From: Phymatolithon calcareum
Lineage: Eukaryota > Rhodophyta > Florideophyceae > Hapalidiales
DNA: 64,000 nucleotides
Assembly (NCBI GenBank): GCA_977006965.1
Contig: OZ345378.1
Coordinates: 620,001-684,000, forward strand
Direction of reading: 5' to 3'
The translations under genes and the position numbers were made by a program. Of the stretch, positions 43,715 to 53,879 are shown in pieces. The notes under the pieces are model-generated. The model ran no database searches and was not told where the DNA came from. It saw only the letters and a list, made by a program, of their open reading frames with translations. Each line of letters begins with the position of its first letter. Position 1 is the first letter of the stretch.

Positions 43715-44672
43715 ATGGAGTACGACAAGCTCAACGGCAATTTGCGAAGCGCAGTCGTACAAGCAAACAAGGCTGGCAAATTGCTTTCGCCATATATGCC
43801 CATTGCCGTTCGTCTTCTTCTCGTGTCCACCTTTCTGGAAGATGGAATACGCGTGCTACTCGAACTAAGTCATCAAATTGCATTTTTACGCACTGAGTAT
43901 TACATCCCCGGTTTTTTCGCAGGGGCTATGCTTCTCACAAACATTTTCGTCTCCTTTGCCGCGGTTGCCGTTATTCTTATGCGTAAACGTTTCGCCCGCG
44001 GTCGACATGAAAGTCATGCCGCATACGTTCTCATCGGTTGCGTGCTCTATCAACAATTGCTTTACGGTCGTCATTCGCCAATTGCATCGGGAAATCTTGG
44101 TTTCTTCATTCGTAATTTGTGTCTTTCCGGCTCCATCCTGCTAGTCTCGTGCCAAGCCCGTATGGCTGCCGGTCGTTCCGCTCTTCCGATGGGCATCTTG
44201 GATAGCGCCGGTACAGATAAGAAGACCACAGTGGCGTACATGCAACTTGCCTCCCGCGTTCTGCTCGTACTTCTCGCGCTTGAGTTTCTCGTCACTCTCG
44301 GCCCCTTCTTTACGGTCCTTACTCTCCCGGTTATTGTGGCCGTGCTAGTAGGTTTCAAGCTGGAAATCAGCGGCAGCATATTGCTCGTGCTTTACTTCCT
44401 GCATAACGTGTTGAACTCGGCATTCTGGCAGAGTCGTCACACCTCATATATGTCGCAGATCATGCAATACGAGTACGTAATTCCAGCGTTTCTCGCGACA
44501 CATCTTGCGTGGCACAACATCCAACTGACATGACAATGTTTGCCCCTTCGATTCTTTTCTCTGTTTTAGATTTTTCCAAACGCTTTCCATTATGGGCGGA
44601 CTCCTCATGCTTATCCTAACAGGCCCAGGCGCGCTCTCGGTAGACGAGATGCGCAGTCGCAAGACATTTTAA
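43715..44672 (+). CDS. SURF4/Erv29 family ER cargo receptor, two exons
   Basis: Exon 1 is 43715-44472 and exon 2 is 44570-44672, joined in phase to give 286 residues, close to the 270 or so usual for the family. The ATG at 43715 (GCCATGG) is preferred over an upstream in-frame GTG. The protein is polytopic. MPIAVRLLLVSTFLEDGIRV, RNLCLSGSILLV and ASRVLLVLLAL match SURF4. The splice gives YEFFQTLSIMGGLLML and LTGPGALSVDE, the highly conserved FFQTLS-GGLLL-GPG-SxDE end, which an unspliced reading would lose. The C-terminus RSRKTF has Arg and Lys at -4 and -3, compatible with COPI-mediated retrieval. The intron is 97 nt, GTACGT...TTTTAG, with a CTGAC branch-like site. SURF4/Erv29 packs soluble secretory cargo into COPII vesicles. 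It converges with the kelch gene. Confidence 0.92.
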
Positions 44673-45199
44673 ACAAAGACCGCTGTATCACGCTGATCCA
44701 AGCAAAGAACCTAGACCGCCTTGGGAAAATGTTAGCAGGGTTTGTCATGCATGTGTCACTCAATGCATATTTCACCCAGTCGTCTCGCAATACATAGATG
44801 AAGCGGGATTCCCCTTTCGAAGTATATCGGTCATTCGCAATAGGGAGACGAAAGCGAACCTTAAACCAACTCGGATGCAGGCCGGCATGTCCGTGAAGCG
44901 AAGCAACGGCGTGTTTCTACGTGTTTTAATTATTATATGGATCTTACGATCCACTAATCGTTGCTCCTCTGTCGCCCTTGTAGTACGAATCTCGTTGGTG
45001 TTCCAGTCTGAACCGATTGAGCTCGCATAGCTGTTTGCTCTTTGGATGTAAGAAGGTCGTTAAACTTTGATTGATTGCTTGCCGTCCGTAAGCAACTTTT
45101 AAAGTTGCTAAAATAATATAGCATGCATCCCTACTACCTAATCTATAGTCTGAAGTAGTCTGAAGTTAATATGCTTTTCGAATGAGGTACATATACATG
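44673..45199. other. Convergent intergenic (SURF4 / kelch)
   Basis: 527 bp holding both 3' UTRs. A 20-bp palindrome AGCAACTTTTAAAGTTGCT is at 45089-45108. No gene. Confidence 0.5.
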
Positions 45200-47956
45200 T
45201 TAGTCCAGCAAAATAACTGGAACATCACCTTCATTATCGGGCGAGTCCGGCAGCGCATCCACAGCAGCATCGTAACTGGACACGGGCTGGGCGGTGCTCG
45301 CACTCGTCTTGACCTGTTCACTAGCGTCCACATCCACCATGTCCACATCTTTCCCATGAGTAGGTTCACCGCCTTCCGCAGCACCACCACTCTTTGGAAC
45401 CGTTGCGGCAGCATTCATCTGCACATTGGGGGCATCAACAGATGCATCAAGGGCCACCGCTCCCATTATCTGCACCGGACGCATCTGCGGGTGTCCGACA
45501 GCAGCTGCCGCGGGAGCTTCTGGGGTTGTAGACACGGACTTCGTCGAGTTTGCAACAATGGGTGTCGTGCTCCCGGTTTTAGGAACATGGCTCGGGCGCG
45601 CAATGAGCCCCCCAGTCACGGGGATCACCTCTGTCTGTGGCTGCGTCGTCTGCATTGCCGGTGCCAACTGATTTCCACCAATGTTGGTCCGCGCCGTCCC
45701 CACTGCCTTTGGACCAGCCGGTGGCGCCAAAACGTTTTGACTCTGCAAATTACCACCTTGGATCGCCATATCTCGCTGCTCCAACGCTTGTCCAGTTCTC
45801 TGCTTCTTCTGCTGGTGACCATGTGGCTCATTGCGCACGGGAGGGGTTTCCTGTCTCGATTGACCAATGTTCCCCGTGGATCGCTTCGTGTCCTGACGTG
45901 CGACCTGTCCCGTTTTATGCTGGTGCTGGGTTTGAGCACCAGCAGAGTTAGTCCTGTTTAACAATCCGACGTTTTCCATGGCGATTTTAACTCGCTGGTC
46001 CTGAAGCGCTTCATCAAACGGTCGAATCGCTCTTGGCTGTTTGTTCGGCTGCACGATGGGGGCTTTGTTCAACGCAGCGTGCACTGTGTTCGATCGACTA
46101 GCTGTAGCCTGACTTGAAGTAACTTTCCGGGTATTGGAGAGCATCGCTGCTTTGTGTGCCGCAGACATCTGCTCGGCCAAACGCTTCGCTAACTCTTTCT
46201 CTGCTAGTGCTTCGCGCCCGCTCGCAACGTTCACATTCGCTCCAACTGTCGTCTGCAGCATGGCCGTCGGCGCCTCATTCGCCACTCTTCCACTGATGGA
46301 ATTTCCAGGAATTGATCGCCCAGGTCCCGAGGCCAGCCCAGCTGGAACTGCACTCTGTACGTAAACATTGCGCTGTCCCACATTCAATTCCCCGCTTTTC
46401 CCAGAAAAGACTCTATGCGATGAAGGCCGCATGTCTTTCCCATTCGCGGAACCTTTTGAAGACGTTCCCTTTGCAGCAGTACGCTCGCCCGACAAGGAGG
46501 CATTGGTTATCGTCTGGATCGGGGCAATGGGCGGCAGCGCAAACCGAACTCGTCCAGGAGTATGGGCAGGGGTGACACCTGTCATTTGCTCCTGCTCTAC
46601 GTCATGCGTAAGTTTAGCATCCGCATTGCGATCGTCAGGAACGAGTTCTCCAATAAACACCTTGTCGTCAATTAGCGTACCCACGAGTATGATCCCATCC
46701 TTCCTCTGTAGTATTCGACCTCTGACAGGACGCTGGTCCTTTTCATCGAACGGAGTCACTTTGTCCCCTATGTCAAGTGGACAATGACAACCATCCCGTT
46801 TTGAGTTGTATAGTACAGCATTATCGATTTGTAACTGCATTATTCCCTGCTGAACGCGGTACTCGTTATACTGGCCAAACCCGGCGCCGCTTGGATTACT
46901 GGGTCCAAGTCCACCGAAAACGAGGAACTTTTCGTCGACTCGGGCCGCTGCATGATTAAGTCTGCCGAAGAGGTTATGTTTGTAAGCGTCTCGGACAGGC
47001 TGCACAGAAAAGGTGTGCGTACTTAAATCGACGACCGTGAAATCTTTCATAAATATGTCCTTCTTGTTCTGCCCTTTCGGATACGTAATACCGCCCCAAA
47101 TAGCAATCCTCGGTTCAAAGGACGGGAGCAGAAAGGTCGAATGTCCTTGACGGTCTTCAAAGTTAGTCAGTTTAAGCTGAGACCATTTCCAGTTATTTCT
47201 GCTGGTATTCGTGAAAAGCCAGATATCAGCGAGATAATTTCCCCCCTCGCTACGCGACTTCTCGTTCCCTGGCGTATACATATCCTTCTTTTCCGTACGT
47301 TGATCCTTCCCAGGGATAACGTCTTCCGGCGGGAGTAGCATGCTCCCACAAGAGATAACCATGGATTTCAAACGGTCGACCCAAACAGCGGAATGACTTT
47401 CTCGTGGAACAGGAACTTCAGCACGAAGGTCCCTGGGACTAAGACGAGACCATGACCACGTCTTAATGTTCAGGCGATAGACGGCAGAATCATTTCTTGT
47501 ACCACCAAAGACAAAAATACTGGGGCTTCGATCAAGAGCAAATCCATACACCGCGGTGTGGCCAGAGCGAGGGGAGGGTGATTCACCCTTAGTCTCATGC
47601 TCAGTCCATGTTCGAGAACGCCAATTGAATTCCCACACATCATTCAGGTCTTGCACTACACGCGAGCCGACGGCGGTTGAGCCGCCAAAAAGCACAAGCT
47701 TGGATGAGGAAACGGCGGTCAGAGTATGCAGAGTACGACCTTGGGGATGATCCTCGGTCGCATACAGCACAGGCGTCCACTCACGGAGATGGGCATGATA
47801 GTAATGCATATCATTTAGAAGGCGGTTATTGGGTGCCTGGCCACCATGTACGATGATAGTGGCCTCGCAGCTTGCGCCGCGGAGAGCGGCGACGGCATGC
47901 GCCTGGCGCCACTCCGGTTCCGGGCCTCGAGCTTCGGCAAGGCCTAAGGCCTGCAT
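45200..47956 (-). CDS. Kelch-repeat protein with long low-complexity tail
   Basis: Single exon. The open frame extends upstream to a GTG at 48070, but the first ATG is at 47956, giving 918 residues. The N-terminal half (about 10-400) has six or so kelch-type repeats with G-G doublets and following Tyr/Trp pairs: IIVHGGQ ... LREWTPV; KLVLFGGST ... SRTWTEH; SIFVFGGTRND ... TWSWSRL; a fourth before NWKWSQL; RIAIWGGITY; KFLVFGGLGP. These fold as a beta-propeller used for protein binding. Residues about 410-470 form a small hydrophilic domain (RGRILQRKDGIILVGTLIDD). The remainder is Ala, Pro, Gln, Thr and Ser-rich, with one charged helix (LAEKELAKRLAEQM), and ends acidic. Partner and pathway are unknown; HCF-1-like scaffolds have a comparable layout. 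Confidence 0.82.
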   Translation of the reverse strand: MQALGLAEARGPEPEWRQAHAVAALRGASCEATIIVHGGQAPNNRLLNDMHYYHAHLREWTPVLYATEDHPQGRTLHTLTAVSSSKLVLFGGSTAVGSRVVQDLNDVWEFNWRSRTWTEHETKGESPSPRSGHTAVYGFALDRSPSIFVFGGTRNDSAVYRLNIKTWSWSRLSPRDLRAEVPVPRESHSAVWVDRLKSMVISCGSMLLPPEDVIPGKDQRTEKKDMYTPGNEKSRSEGGNYLADIWLFTNTSRNNWKWSQLKLTNFEDRQGHSTFLLPSFEPRIAIWGGITYPKGQNKKDIFMKDFTVVDLSTHTFSVQPVRDAYKHNLFGRLNHAAARVDEKFLVFGGLGPSNPSGAGFGQYNEYRVQQGIMQLQIDNAVLYNSKRDGCHCPLDIGDKVTPFDEKDQRPVRGRILQRKDGIILVGTLIDDKVFIGELVPDDRNADAKLTHDVEQEQMTGVTPAHTPGRVRFALPPIAPIQTITNASLSGERTAAKGTSSKGSANGKDMRPSSHRVFSGKSGELNVGQRNVYVQSAVPAGLASGPGRSIPGNSISGRVANEAPTAMLQTTVGANVNVASGREALAEKELAKRLAEQMSAAHKAAMLSNTRKVTSSQATASRSNTVHAALNKAPIVQPNKQPRAIRPFDEALQDQRVKIAMENVGLLNRTNSAGAQTQHQHKTGQVARQDTKRSTGNIGQSRQETPPVRNEPHGHQQKKQRTGQALEQRDMAIQGGNLQSQNVLAPPAGPKAVGTARTNIGGNQLAPAMQTTQPQTEVIPVTGGLIARPSHVPKTGSTTPIVANSTKSVSTTPEAPAAAAVGHPQMRPVQIMGAVALDASVDAPNVQMNAAATVPKSGGAAEGGEPTHGKDVDMVDVDASEQVKTSASTAQPVSSYDAAVDALPDSPDNEGDVPVILLD

Positions 47957-49650
47957 GGTTGTGAAGTGGAGATCAGGGAGCGCTGGGATGGAAGAGGGCC
48001 TGGTGTTTACCTTCGGCGGTCGGTGTCCGGCTGTTCCGAGGTGATCGTTGTTGTTAGGGTCGCGGTGCACAGCCCTGGGCAGGCTATTCGGCGATCTTGC
48101 TGAGCCGTGGGTGAAGTTATCACATTCGGTGCACTCTCATAATTTAGCTCACATCGCGAATCGTGTTTTGGCGCGAAAAATGTCCCATTATTTTTAGAGC
48201 GTTGAGCTTCTTTACATACTGTACAGTGCTGGCACGGGAATGCCGTCAACTGTAAGTGTATATGCTCCTGTAAATGACATTTACCGATCGACGGCTTGCA
48301 TCTGATTTACGATGCCCTCCAGAATGCAATCCGATGCATTCCTTCCCCCTGATTGCATGATAGTCGAGGGTTTTCCGTATTCATGACGCAGAAAGTACAG
48401 TACAGTAATATATCTAGCTCTTCAAATCCAGTGCATATCTGTATATACAATTCCACATTGGGCAAAACGCGGGAAATTGAAACAATAACATTCTCGTTTG
48501 AGTCAGTTTCGCATGGTTTTCTTGACCTAAGCTGTCCCCCCCAGTAAGAGTCTCCGTCAGACCGCGCATTCCAAATCCGTGCTGACGAATTACAAACGGT
48601 GTGTCCAATGAACATAAACTGCAAGATCGCTGCGCGTAATACATGCCCCTAATATCTAGATTCAGTCCCCCCGCGCGATCGTTTTTTGAAATCCATTGCC
48701 TGACGAAAAACACCCTTCTCCAGAAAGGCTGTCTCACCAAATTTACTGAATCGTCATAGTCAATCTCAAATGAAAAATTAAAAACTATTCGATTGATTCC
48801 TGTATCGAACCACTCTTTTTAACAACTATCGAATTGAAAGTTCGATCCCTTCCCTGCTTTTCTGGTCAAATTATTCTCTTTCATCGATAGAACAACTAAG
48901 GCACGGGAATAACTTTGCGCCTCACCTCTTCAAACATCCAGACAGGAGTGGAAACTTTTTAATTTTTCGGAGAATATTTTCATGAATTCTACTTACGTGT
49001 TGTACTTTCGTAAAAAATAATTCAAAAGCGTGCACTTGTGTTTAATAGTGCACAGCCGCAGTTATAGTCAACAGGAGGCTCCTCCCCAAATTCATCATTA
49101 ATGATACACTACAAATGTACAGTACCGTGCCAGTGCACCATAGCCCTCCAGCAACGGCCGCCAGTTCGGTCACGGAAATGTTCGTTTGTTGGTGACACAG
49201 TGATAAACCTCTTTTAACTACGGTAAGCCCATTCATTATTGATCCCTTAATCTGCTTTGTGTACGAACTGTTTGAACAACGTGTAGCTCAGCCATACTTA
49301 AGTACTGCGAGTTGGCAGTACGTCAAGAATTTGCCCTTCAAAGTGTAGCACGTTGTTTCCATCTGCAACCCAGATCGCTAGATACGAAAAGTTCGAGGGA
49401 GCTTCAAGAATGTACCAGAAACTAGTTCTTCGGGACCTCGATAAAATTTATGAACTGGAGGATGAATACTCACCGAAAGCAGAGCGATCACTTGTACAAA
49501 CGAATGGCGAGCTGCAACGCAAGAAAAGCCAGCTCGCTTAGGGAGAAAAGAAAACAAGATTGTGGTGAATTTTTCTTTTGCAGTGCATCGACGAAGCCAC
49601 TAAAACTTTCAAAAACAGGGGTCAAGGGTAGGGGTGATTGTTGCATACTA
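47957..49650. other. Intergenic (kelch 5' side / TPR-J 3' side)
   Basis: 1.7 kb. It includes TACAGTACAGTA at 48394-48405. A 49353-49541 plus-strand frame follows a good acceptor-like CAACCCAG at 49369 and is protein-like (YEKFEGASRMYQKLVLRDLD), so it may be an exon of something unrecognised. No partner exon could be found. Confidence 0.4.
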
Positions 49651-51046
49651 CTACACGTGCGCAAACATGCGGTCTTGGGCCTCCTCCTCCATCTTGGCGA
49701 GATCCTTTTCCCGCTCTTCCTTCATCTGCTCATATTTCTCCGGAAAACAGAACCTCAAAGTAAGTCGATACGGCAGCAGCAACACCCACATGACGAGGAA
49801 CACGACGATGACGATAAGCACGAGTGGCAAACAAATGATAGTAATGAGAATGGCCAGAATCCATCCACATCCCTTAATCCCAAGAAGAACGCTAAGCCAT
49901 TTAGGAAGTTCCATTGGTTGTTGCCGTGCCTCCCATTCCGCATACGTCTGCGCTTTATCTTCACCGTCTCCCTCGGTCGTTTGCGACATGTACTGGTCAT
50001 ACAATGTTTTCTTAATCACATTGGTGAGAGTGTCGTACGCCAGAGACACATCCGTCATCGCATCTTCTGCACCCGGCAGCTGGCATTTATCGGGATGCAA
50101 AATGCGAGCAAGAGTATAATAATTCTTTTTCAATTGCGCGTTCGAGGCGTCCGGGGAAACATGCAGCACGGCGTAATGGTTGGGCGCGCTCTTGATACGT
50201 GCAATTTCCTCTTCTGCGGAACCTGGAAAGGCGGTTTCAGATGAGGTTTTAGAGGCCGAGGTGCCGCCGACGCCATTCGCTTTCGTAGGTACTGATTCCT
50301 TCTTCTGTGATGGACCTTCCAAGTCGAAGGGCTCATGGGTCTCACCCTGCACGTTGGCGAGAACATCAATATATTTCTGAGCTTTTTCCGCCCCCTTGAT
50401 GAGATTTTCGTCGTTCTTGCAATGGACAAGACCTTCCTCAAAAGTGCTCTTTGCCGCATGGTAGTCTTTGTCTTCCATTTGTGCGATGCCGAGGCGCCAC
50501 CAACCCTATTTCAGGAATACCGCAAAACCGATTCAAAGCGAAGCAAAGGTAGAACGATGACAAGCAAAACGAATGTTTTGATTGATATCGCGAACGGAAA
50601 ACAAAAATTGCAAGGATAACGCGATTAAAAACGAATTCGCCGCCAAAGAGAAGATACCGACATCAAGTGAAGCAATTAATTTTGCGCGCAAGGGCAAGAA
50701 AATCGACCGCGAAAAGCAGCGCAAGTAACAAAAACGTGTCAGTCACACCGCACATATTGGCATCGCCCATTCGCCGCAACGCCTTCGATTGCATGCACGC
50801 ATGCCAAAGGAAACAGAACGAACGTACCTTCGGCCATGACTTGTCAAGGTCAATGCATATTCTCGCATCAAGTTTCGCCTTCGCATAATCCTCAATCTTG
50901 AGATAAGCAGCCGAGCGATTGGAGAAAAGCGCGCGATTACGAGGTTCAAGTTCGACACCATTAGTGTAAAAATCCACAGCTTTCTGGAAATCACCTGCCT
51001 GAAAGGCGGCGTTACCCTTCTCCTTCCACTCGTCCGCCGCGGACAT
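49651..51046 (-). CDS. TPR and J-domain membrane-anchored co-chaperone, two exons
   Basis: Exon 1 is 51046-50828 (73 codons from ATG), the intron is 50827-50506 (322 nt, GTACGT...AATAG), and exon 2 is 50505-49651, giving 357 residues. Residues 5-105 are three TPR motifs (EWKEKGNAAFQAGDFQKAVD; NRALFSNRSAAYLKIEDYAK; and WWRLGIAQMEDKDYHAAKST, which spans the splice). A Ser/Gly/Thr-rich linker follows. Residues 182-245 form a J-domain with the HPD tripeptide at 210-212 (ARILHPDKC). Residues about 276-317 are strongly hydrophobic, probably one or two membrane spans, followed by a charged coiled tail. The J-domain would stimulate an Hsp70, and the TPRs may bind Hsp70/Hsp90 C-termini. The anchor suggests action at the ER or another organelle surface. 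It is divergent from BCAS2. Confidence 0.88.
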
Positions 51047-52806
51047 GATGGGGGAGCGACGAGGACAAAGGGCGCGGCGGACGGTATGCGCTACGCAGGT
51101 TGACTGGTACGAGGTGGCGGCGAAGCAAACACAAGCGGGCGAGCGGGCGGGCGGACGACGGACACTATGATATGCGCGAGTAGACGGACGCACGCGGTGC
51201 GCGACCCCGGTGCTCTGCGGTGCGCGGTGGGCCGGATGAGCGCGGTTGGGCGTTTGGAGTCGGGTAGGGCGGATAGAAAAAATTTTGCACAGTGCCCAGT
51301 GGCGCTGGAATTGTGACGAAAATATGAGCGCAACGGACCAACGTGCCGTTCGGAAAAGATGTTTTGCGGTTATTTTTGGACGGTTTTGAATGAATTTTTT
51401 AACGGGGAATTTTCTGCTTTTTATTCGTTTGGTGACGCTTTTTTGTACACAGACTTATTCCTGGCTGGCCCGCTGCGAACGGTCCCCATTGGAATTGTTG
51501 CTCCCCCTGCGCGTGGGCCGTACGACGTGCGTGAACGGCGTGCGGGAATGCCGATAATGCAGCCTGTGCTGCTAATACTGGTGATGGGAACGACACTTTT
51601 TTCCACCATTTTCGATCTCCTGCAGCTGATGTTCTTCTCTTCTGGTATTACGGGCCTGAAGGGCGACCTCTGATGTACAGTATCTGGTCGGACACGATTT
51701 ATTTTGGTCTGGAGCACAGAAAGTCTGCTGAAACGGTTCTGTTCTCTGCAAGGAAAGTTGGCTTCCCCTGTTGATGAAGCGGCTTTTCCGCTTGCCTTCC
51801 ACGGCATTTGTCGAAGGGTCGTGTTCAAGGCTGCTGTTGCTAGATATCGATGAGAAGAGGGGAGGGTTTGACGAGTACAGTGCGTATGGTTCGGAGATAC
51901 ACATATCGGTGCGAAGGAGGCGCAGTGTCTGATTGACTGCATCATGCAGTCACTTGTATCACTTGTGCTGACACGGACATTTTGGGATGTCATGTGCAAC
52001 CTGGAAACTATTGTTACGTCACTTCTGTCTAACTGTTGCGCACATTGACACTCTTGGGTTGCATGTCCTCCCCTGAACAACTTTTTTCAAATCTTTCTTT
52101 TATATTGGCTACCGCGATGGATATACAGTAGTTCATGCCCGCAAGATCGCAGGACTGAACGTGAGCTAGCTATTCCATGCACACCAACTGATCGTTCCTA
52201 GAAAAGATTCCAGAGAAGTCATCGGTTTTTAGTAGCCATGCGTTGGAGATGCGGTGTGTCAAGCATACACTGCCAATCGACCACCATCATGGTGATGTCT
52301 GCCTTCAATATCATGCCTTAGTATGTTGAACTACTGTATCACGAGAACCGCGTATTCCAGACACCGAACAATTGGTACTGACGACCACTGTCCGTTGTCT
52401 GGCACCGTAACCTCCACACGCACCTTTCCACGACCCATCTTCCACGGCTGGCCAAGAAGATACTTCTTCTGCATTACATCACCAAATGACAGTAAAGCAT
52501 TAATTGGTTGCCGATGAACACATGGAATAAACTGATTGAACAGCTGAAGCCCTACAGACCCGTTGAAAACCCATGTGACCAACAGCCCTGCGCAAAGTGG
52601 CGCTCACAGAACGACAAGCCCTCCCTCAAAACCGTAAATATGACACGTAGCACCGTCGAAATAGTGCACTCACAACGTGTATCTGTGTGAGCACTCAGTG
52701 CACAACCCTTATCCACGTGTCGACCCTGCTGTCGACCTTGGGATGTCCAAACCATTTGACACTGTCATCGCCAACGTTAGCCGCCGTCTTCGCAAGCGCC
52801 GTTGCC
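51047..52806. other. Divergent intergenic (TPR-J / BCAS2)
   Basis: 1.76 kb. The first 300 bases are GC-rich with a purine/pyrimidine bias (GGGCGGGCGGAC at about 51150), probably the TPR-J promoter region. A 219-codon minus-strand frame (51421-52080) starts at TTG, matches nothing I know and is not called. Confidence 0.45.
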
Positions 52807-53400
52807 ATGGTATCGCGCGCCGTCACCGTGCGCAGCAACTCATCCGCTCCGGGCGCGCAAACCGCGCCCCGCACCGCGCTTCTGCAACACTCATCGCTTG
52901 ATTCACTGCCGTATCTCGACGGGACGCCAACGTCCGAGCAGCAGTCCATTGCGAGAGAGCTAATCGCGACTGCGGCCAAAACGCTACCGCGCGACGCATC
53001 GGCCTATCTCGACGCGAGCGAGCCGCCGCAATCACCTACCATCGTCCCGTCGCGCGGCACTGCCGTTGCGTCTAATACAGGTCGATCGGCACTGGAAGAG
53101 GCGACAGTAACGGCCGAATGCGCAAACGCGACAGTCGCTCGCGGCGAATTAGAAGTGCGATTCGGCGCCGCAGCATGGAAGGAGCGGTGCACTCTGACTG
53201 AGGTCGCCCTCGCAGCCGCGCGCCGCGACGTCGTAGCGGCCGAGCTGCGGCTTGCCGCCATCAATCGGCGACGCAGTGCGGCGCAACGCGCTGTTGCAGG
53301 CCGTGTGGCCAAATTGCGCAGGCAGTATTTCGAAGTCGCTCGCGAGAATGGCGAGCTTGCCGCGGAGGTGCGTCGGCTGCGGACGGAGAAGTCAAAATGA
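52807..53400 (+). CDS. BCAS2/SPF27-like splicing factor
   Basis: Single exon, 197 residues from the ATG at 52807 (GCCATGG); an upstream in-frame GTG at 52687 is rejected. Residues 31-41 read LDSLPYLDGTP, the near-invariant D-x-LPY-x-D opening of BCAS2/SPF27. They are followed by an amphipathic stretch (ARELIATAAKTLPRDASAYL) and, from about 97, a long Ala/Arg-rich coiled coil ending NGELAAEVRRLR, as in the family. The length is slightly below the usual 220 or so. The protein is a core subunit of the Prp19/NineTeen complex, which stabilises the activated spliceosome. Fewer introns in this genome do not remove the need for it. It is followed in tandem by the RBR gene after 479 bp. Confidence 0.78.
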   Translation: MVSRAVTVRSNSSAPGAQTAPRTALLQHSSLDSLPYLDGTPTSEQQSIARELIATAAKTLPRDASAYLDASEPPQSPTIVPSRGTAVASNTGRSALEEATVTAECANATVARGELEVRFGAAAWKERCTLTEVALAAARRDVVAAELRLAAINRRRSAAQRAVAGRVAKLRRQYFEVARENGELAAEVRRLRTEKSK

Positions 53401-53879
53401 ACGGAAGCAGAGTGATGGAAAATGGTGACTAGTGAGGGAAGAAACCGCGTGCAATGCAATCCCGTTCTAGGGATGTACGCGTCCGTCCGTTTGCCCCCTG
53501 TTGGCTCGCGGCATCGCGCACTGACGAATGAGTGCCGCTCCGAGGTCGCCATTCGTGGTTGGGTGGGATGAGCACTTGTGGAAGATAAATGTATGATAAA
53601 ATTTCTGTAATGCCTATACTTTGGATCTCGCGAATGTTGCATGTAGCGCTTGTTTTGCGCGCTTTTCGCATCACTGTGTGCCCTACTCATACCCGCTGTG
53701 GTTGGTGTCTTCTGTATTTATTTTGTTTTGCTCGTCCTTTACAAGCACTGACTGTATCACGCACTCGGAGCCGCTTCTGCCGTTTTTTCCAATCCTTCGT
53801 GCGTGCTGCAGCTGTTTGATCGCGCTCTCGCGCACCGTTGCACAGCCGCTTCTGCCGTCGTTGAGTCCCGCGATCCGCC
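53401..53879. other. Tandem intergenic (BCAS2 / RBR)
   Basis: 479 bp containing the BCAS2 3' UTR and RBR promoter. Reading frames across it (53004-53690 minus, 53621-53908 plus) overlap real genes and are shadows. Confidence 0.5.

Noticed and set aside
45182-45961. 259-codon plus-strand ORF
   Set aside because: Antisense to the kelch gene tail, where GC-rich, Ala/Pro/Gln-coding sequence opens the opposite frames. No domain.
47957-48070. Kelch protein start at the GTG at 48070
   Set aside because: Eukaryotic genes rarely start at GTG and an ATG follows before the first kelch repeat.
49450-50244. 264-codon plus-strand ORF
   Set aside because: Antisense shadow of the TPR-J gene, whose sense frame has clear TPR and HPD motifs.
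51421-52080. 219-codon minus-strand ORF
   Set aside because: Starts at TTG, has no family resemblance and lies between two divergent genes where promoters are expected.
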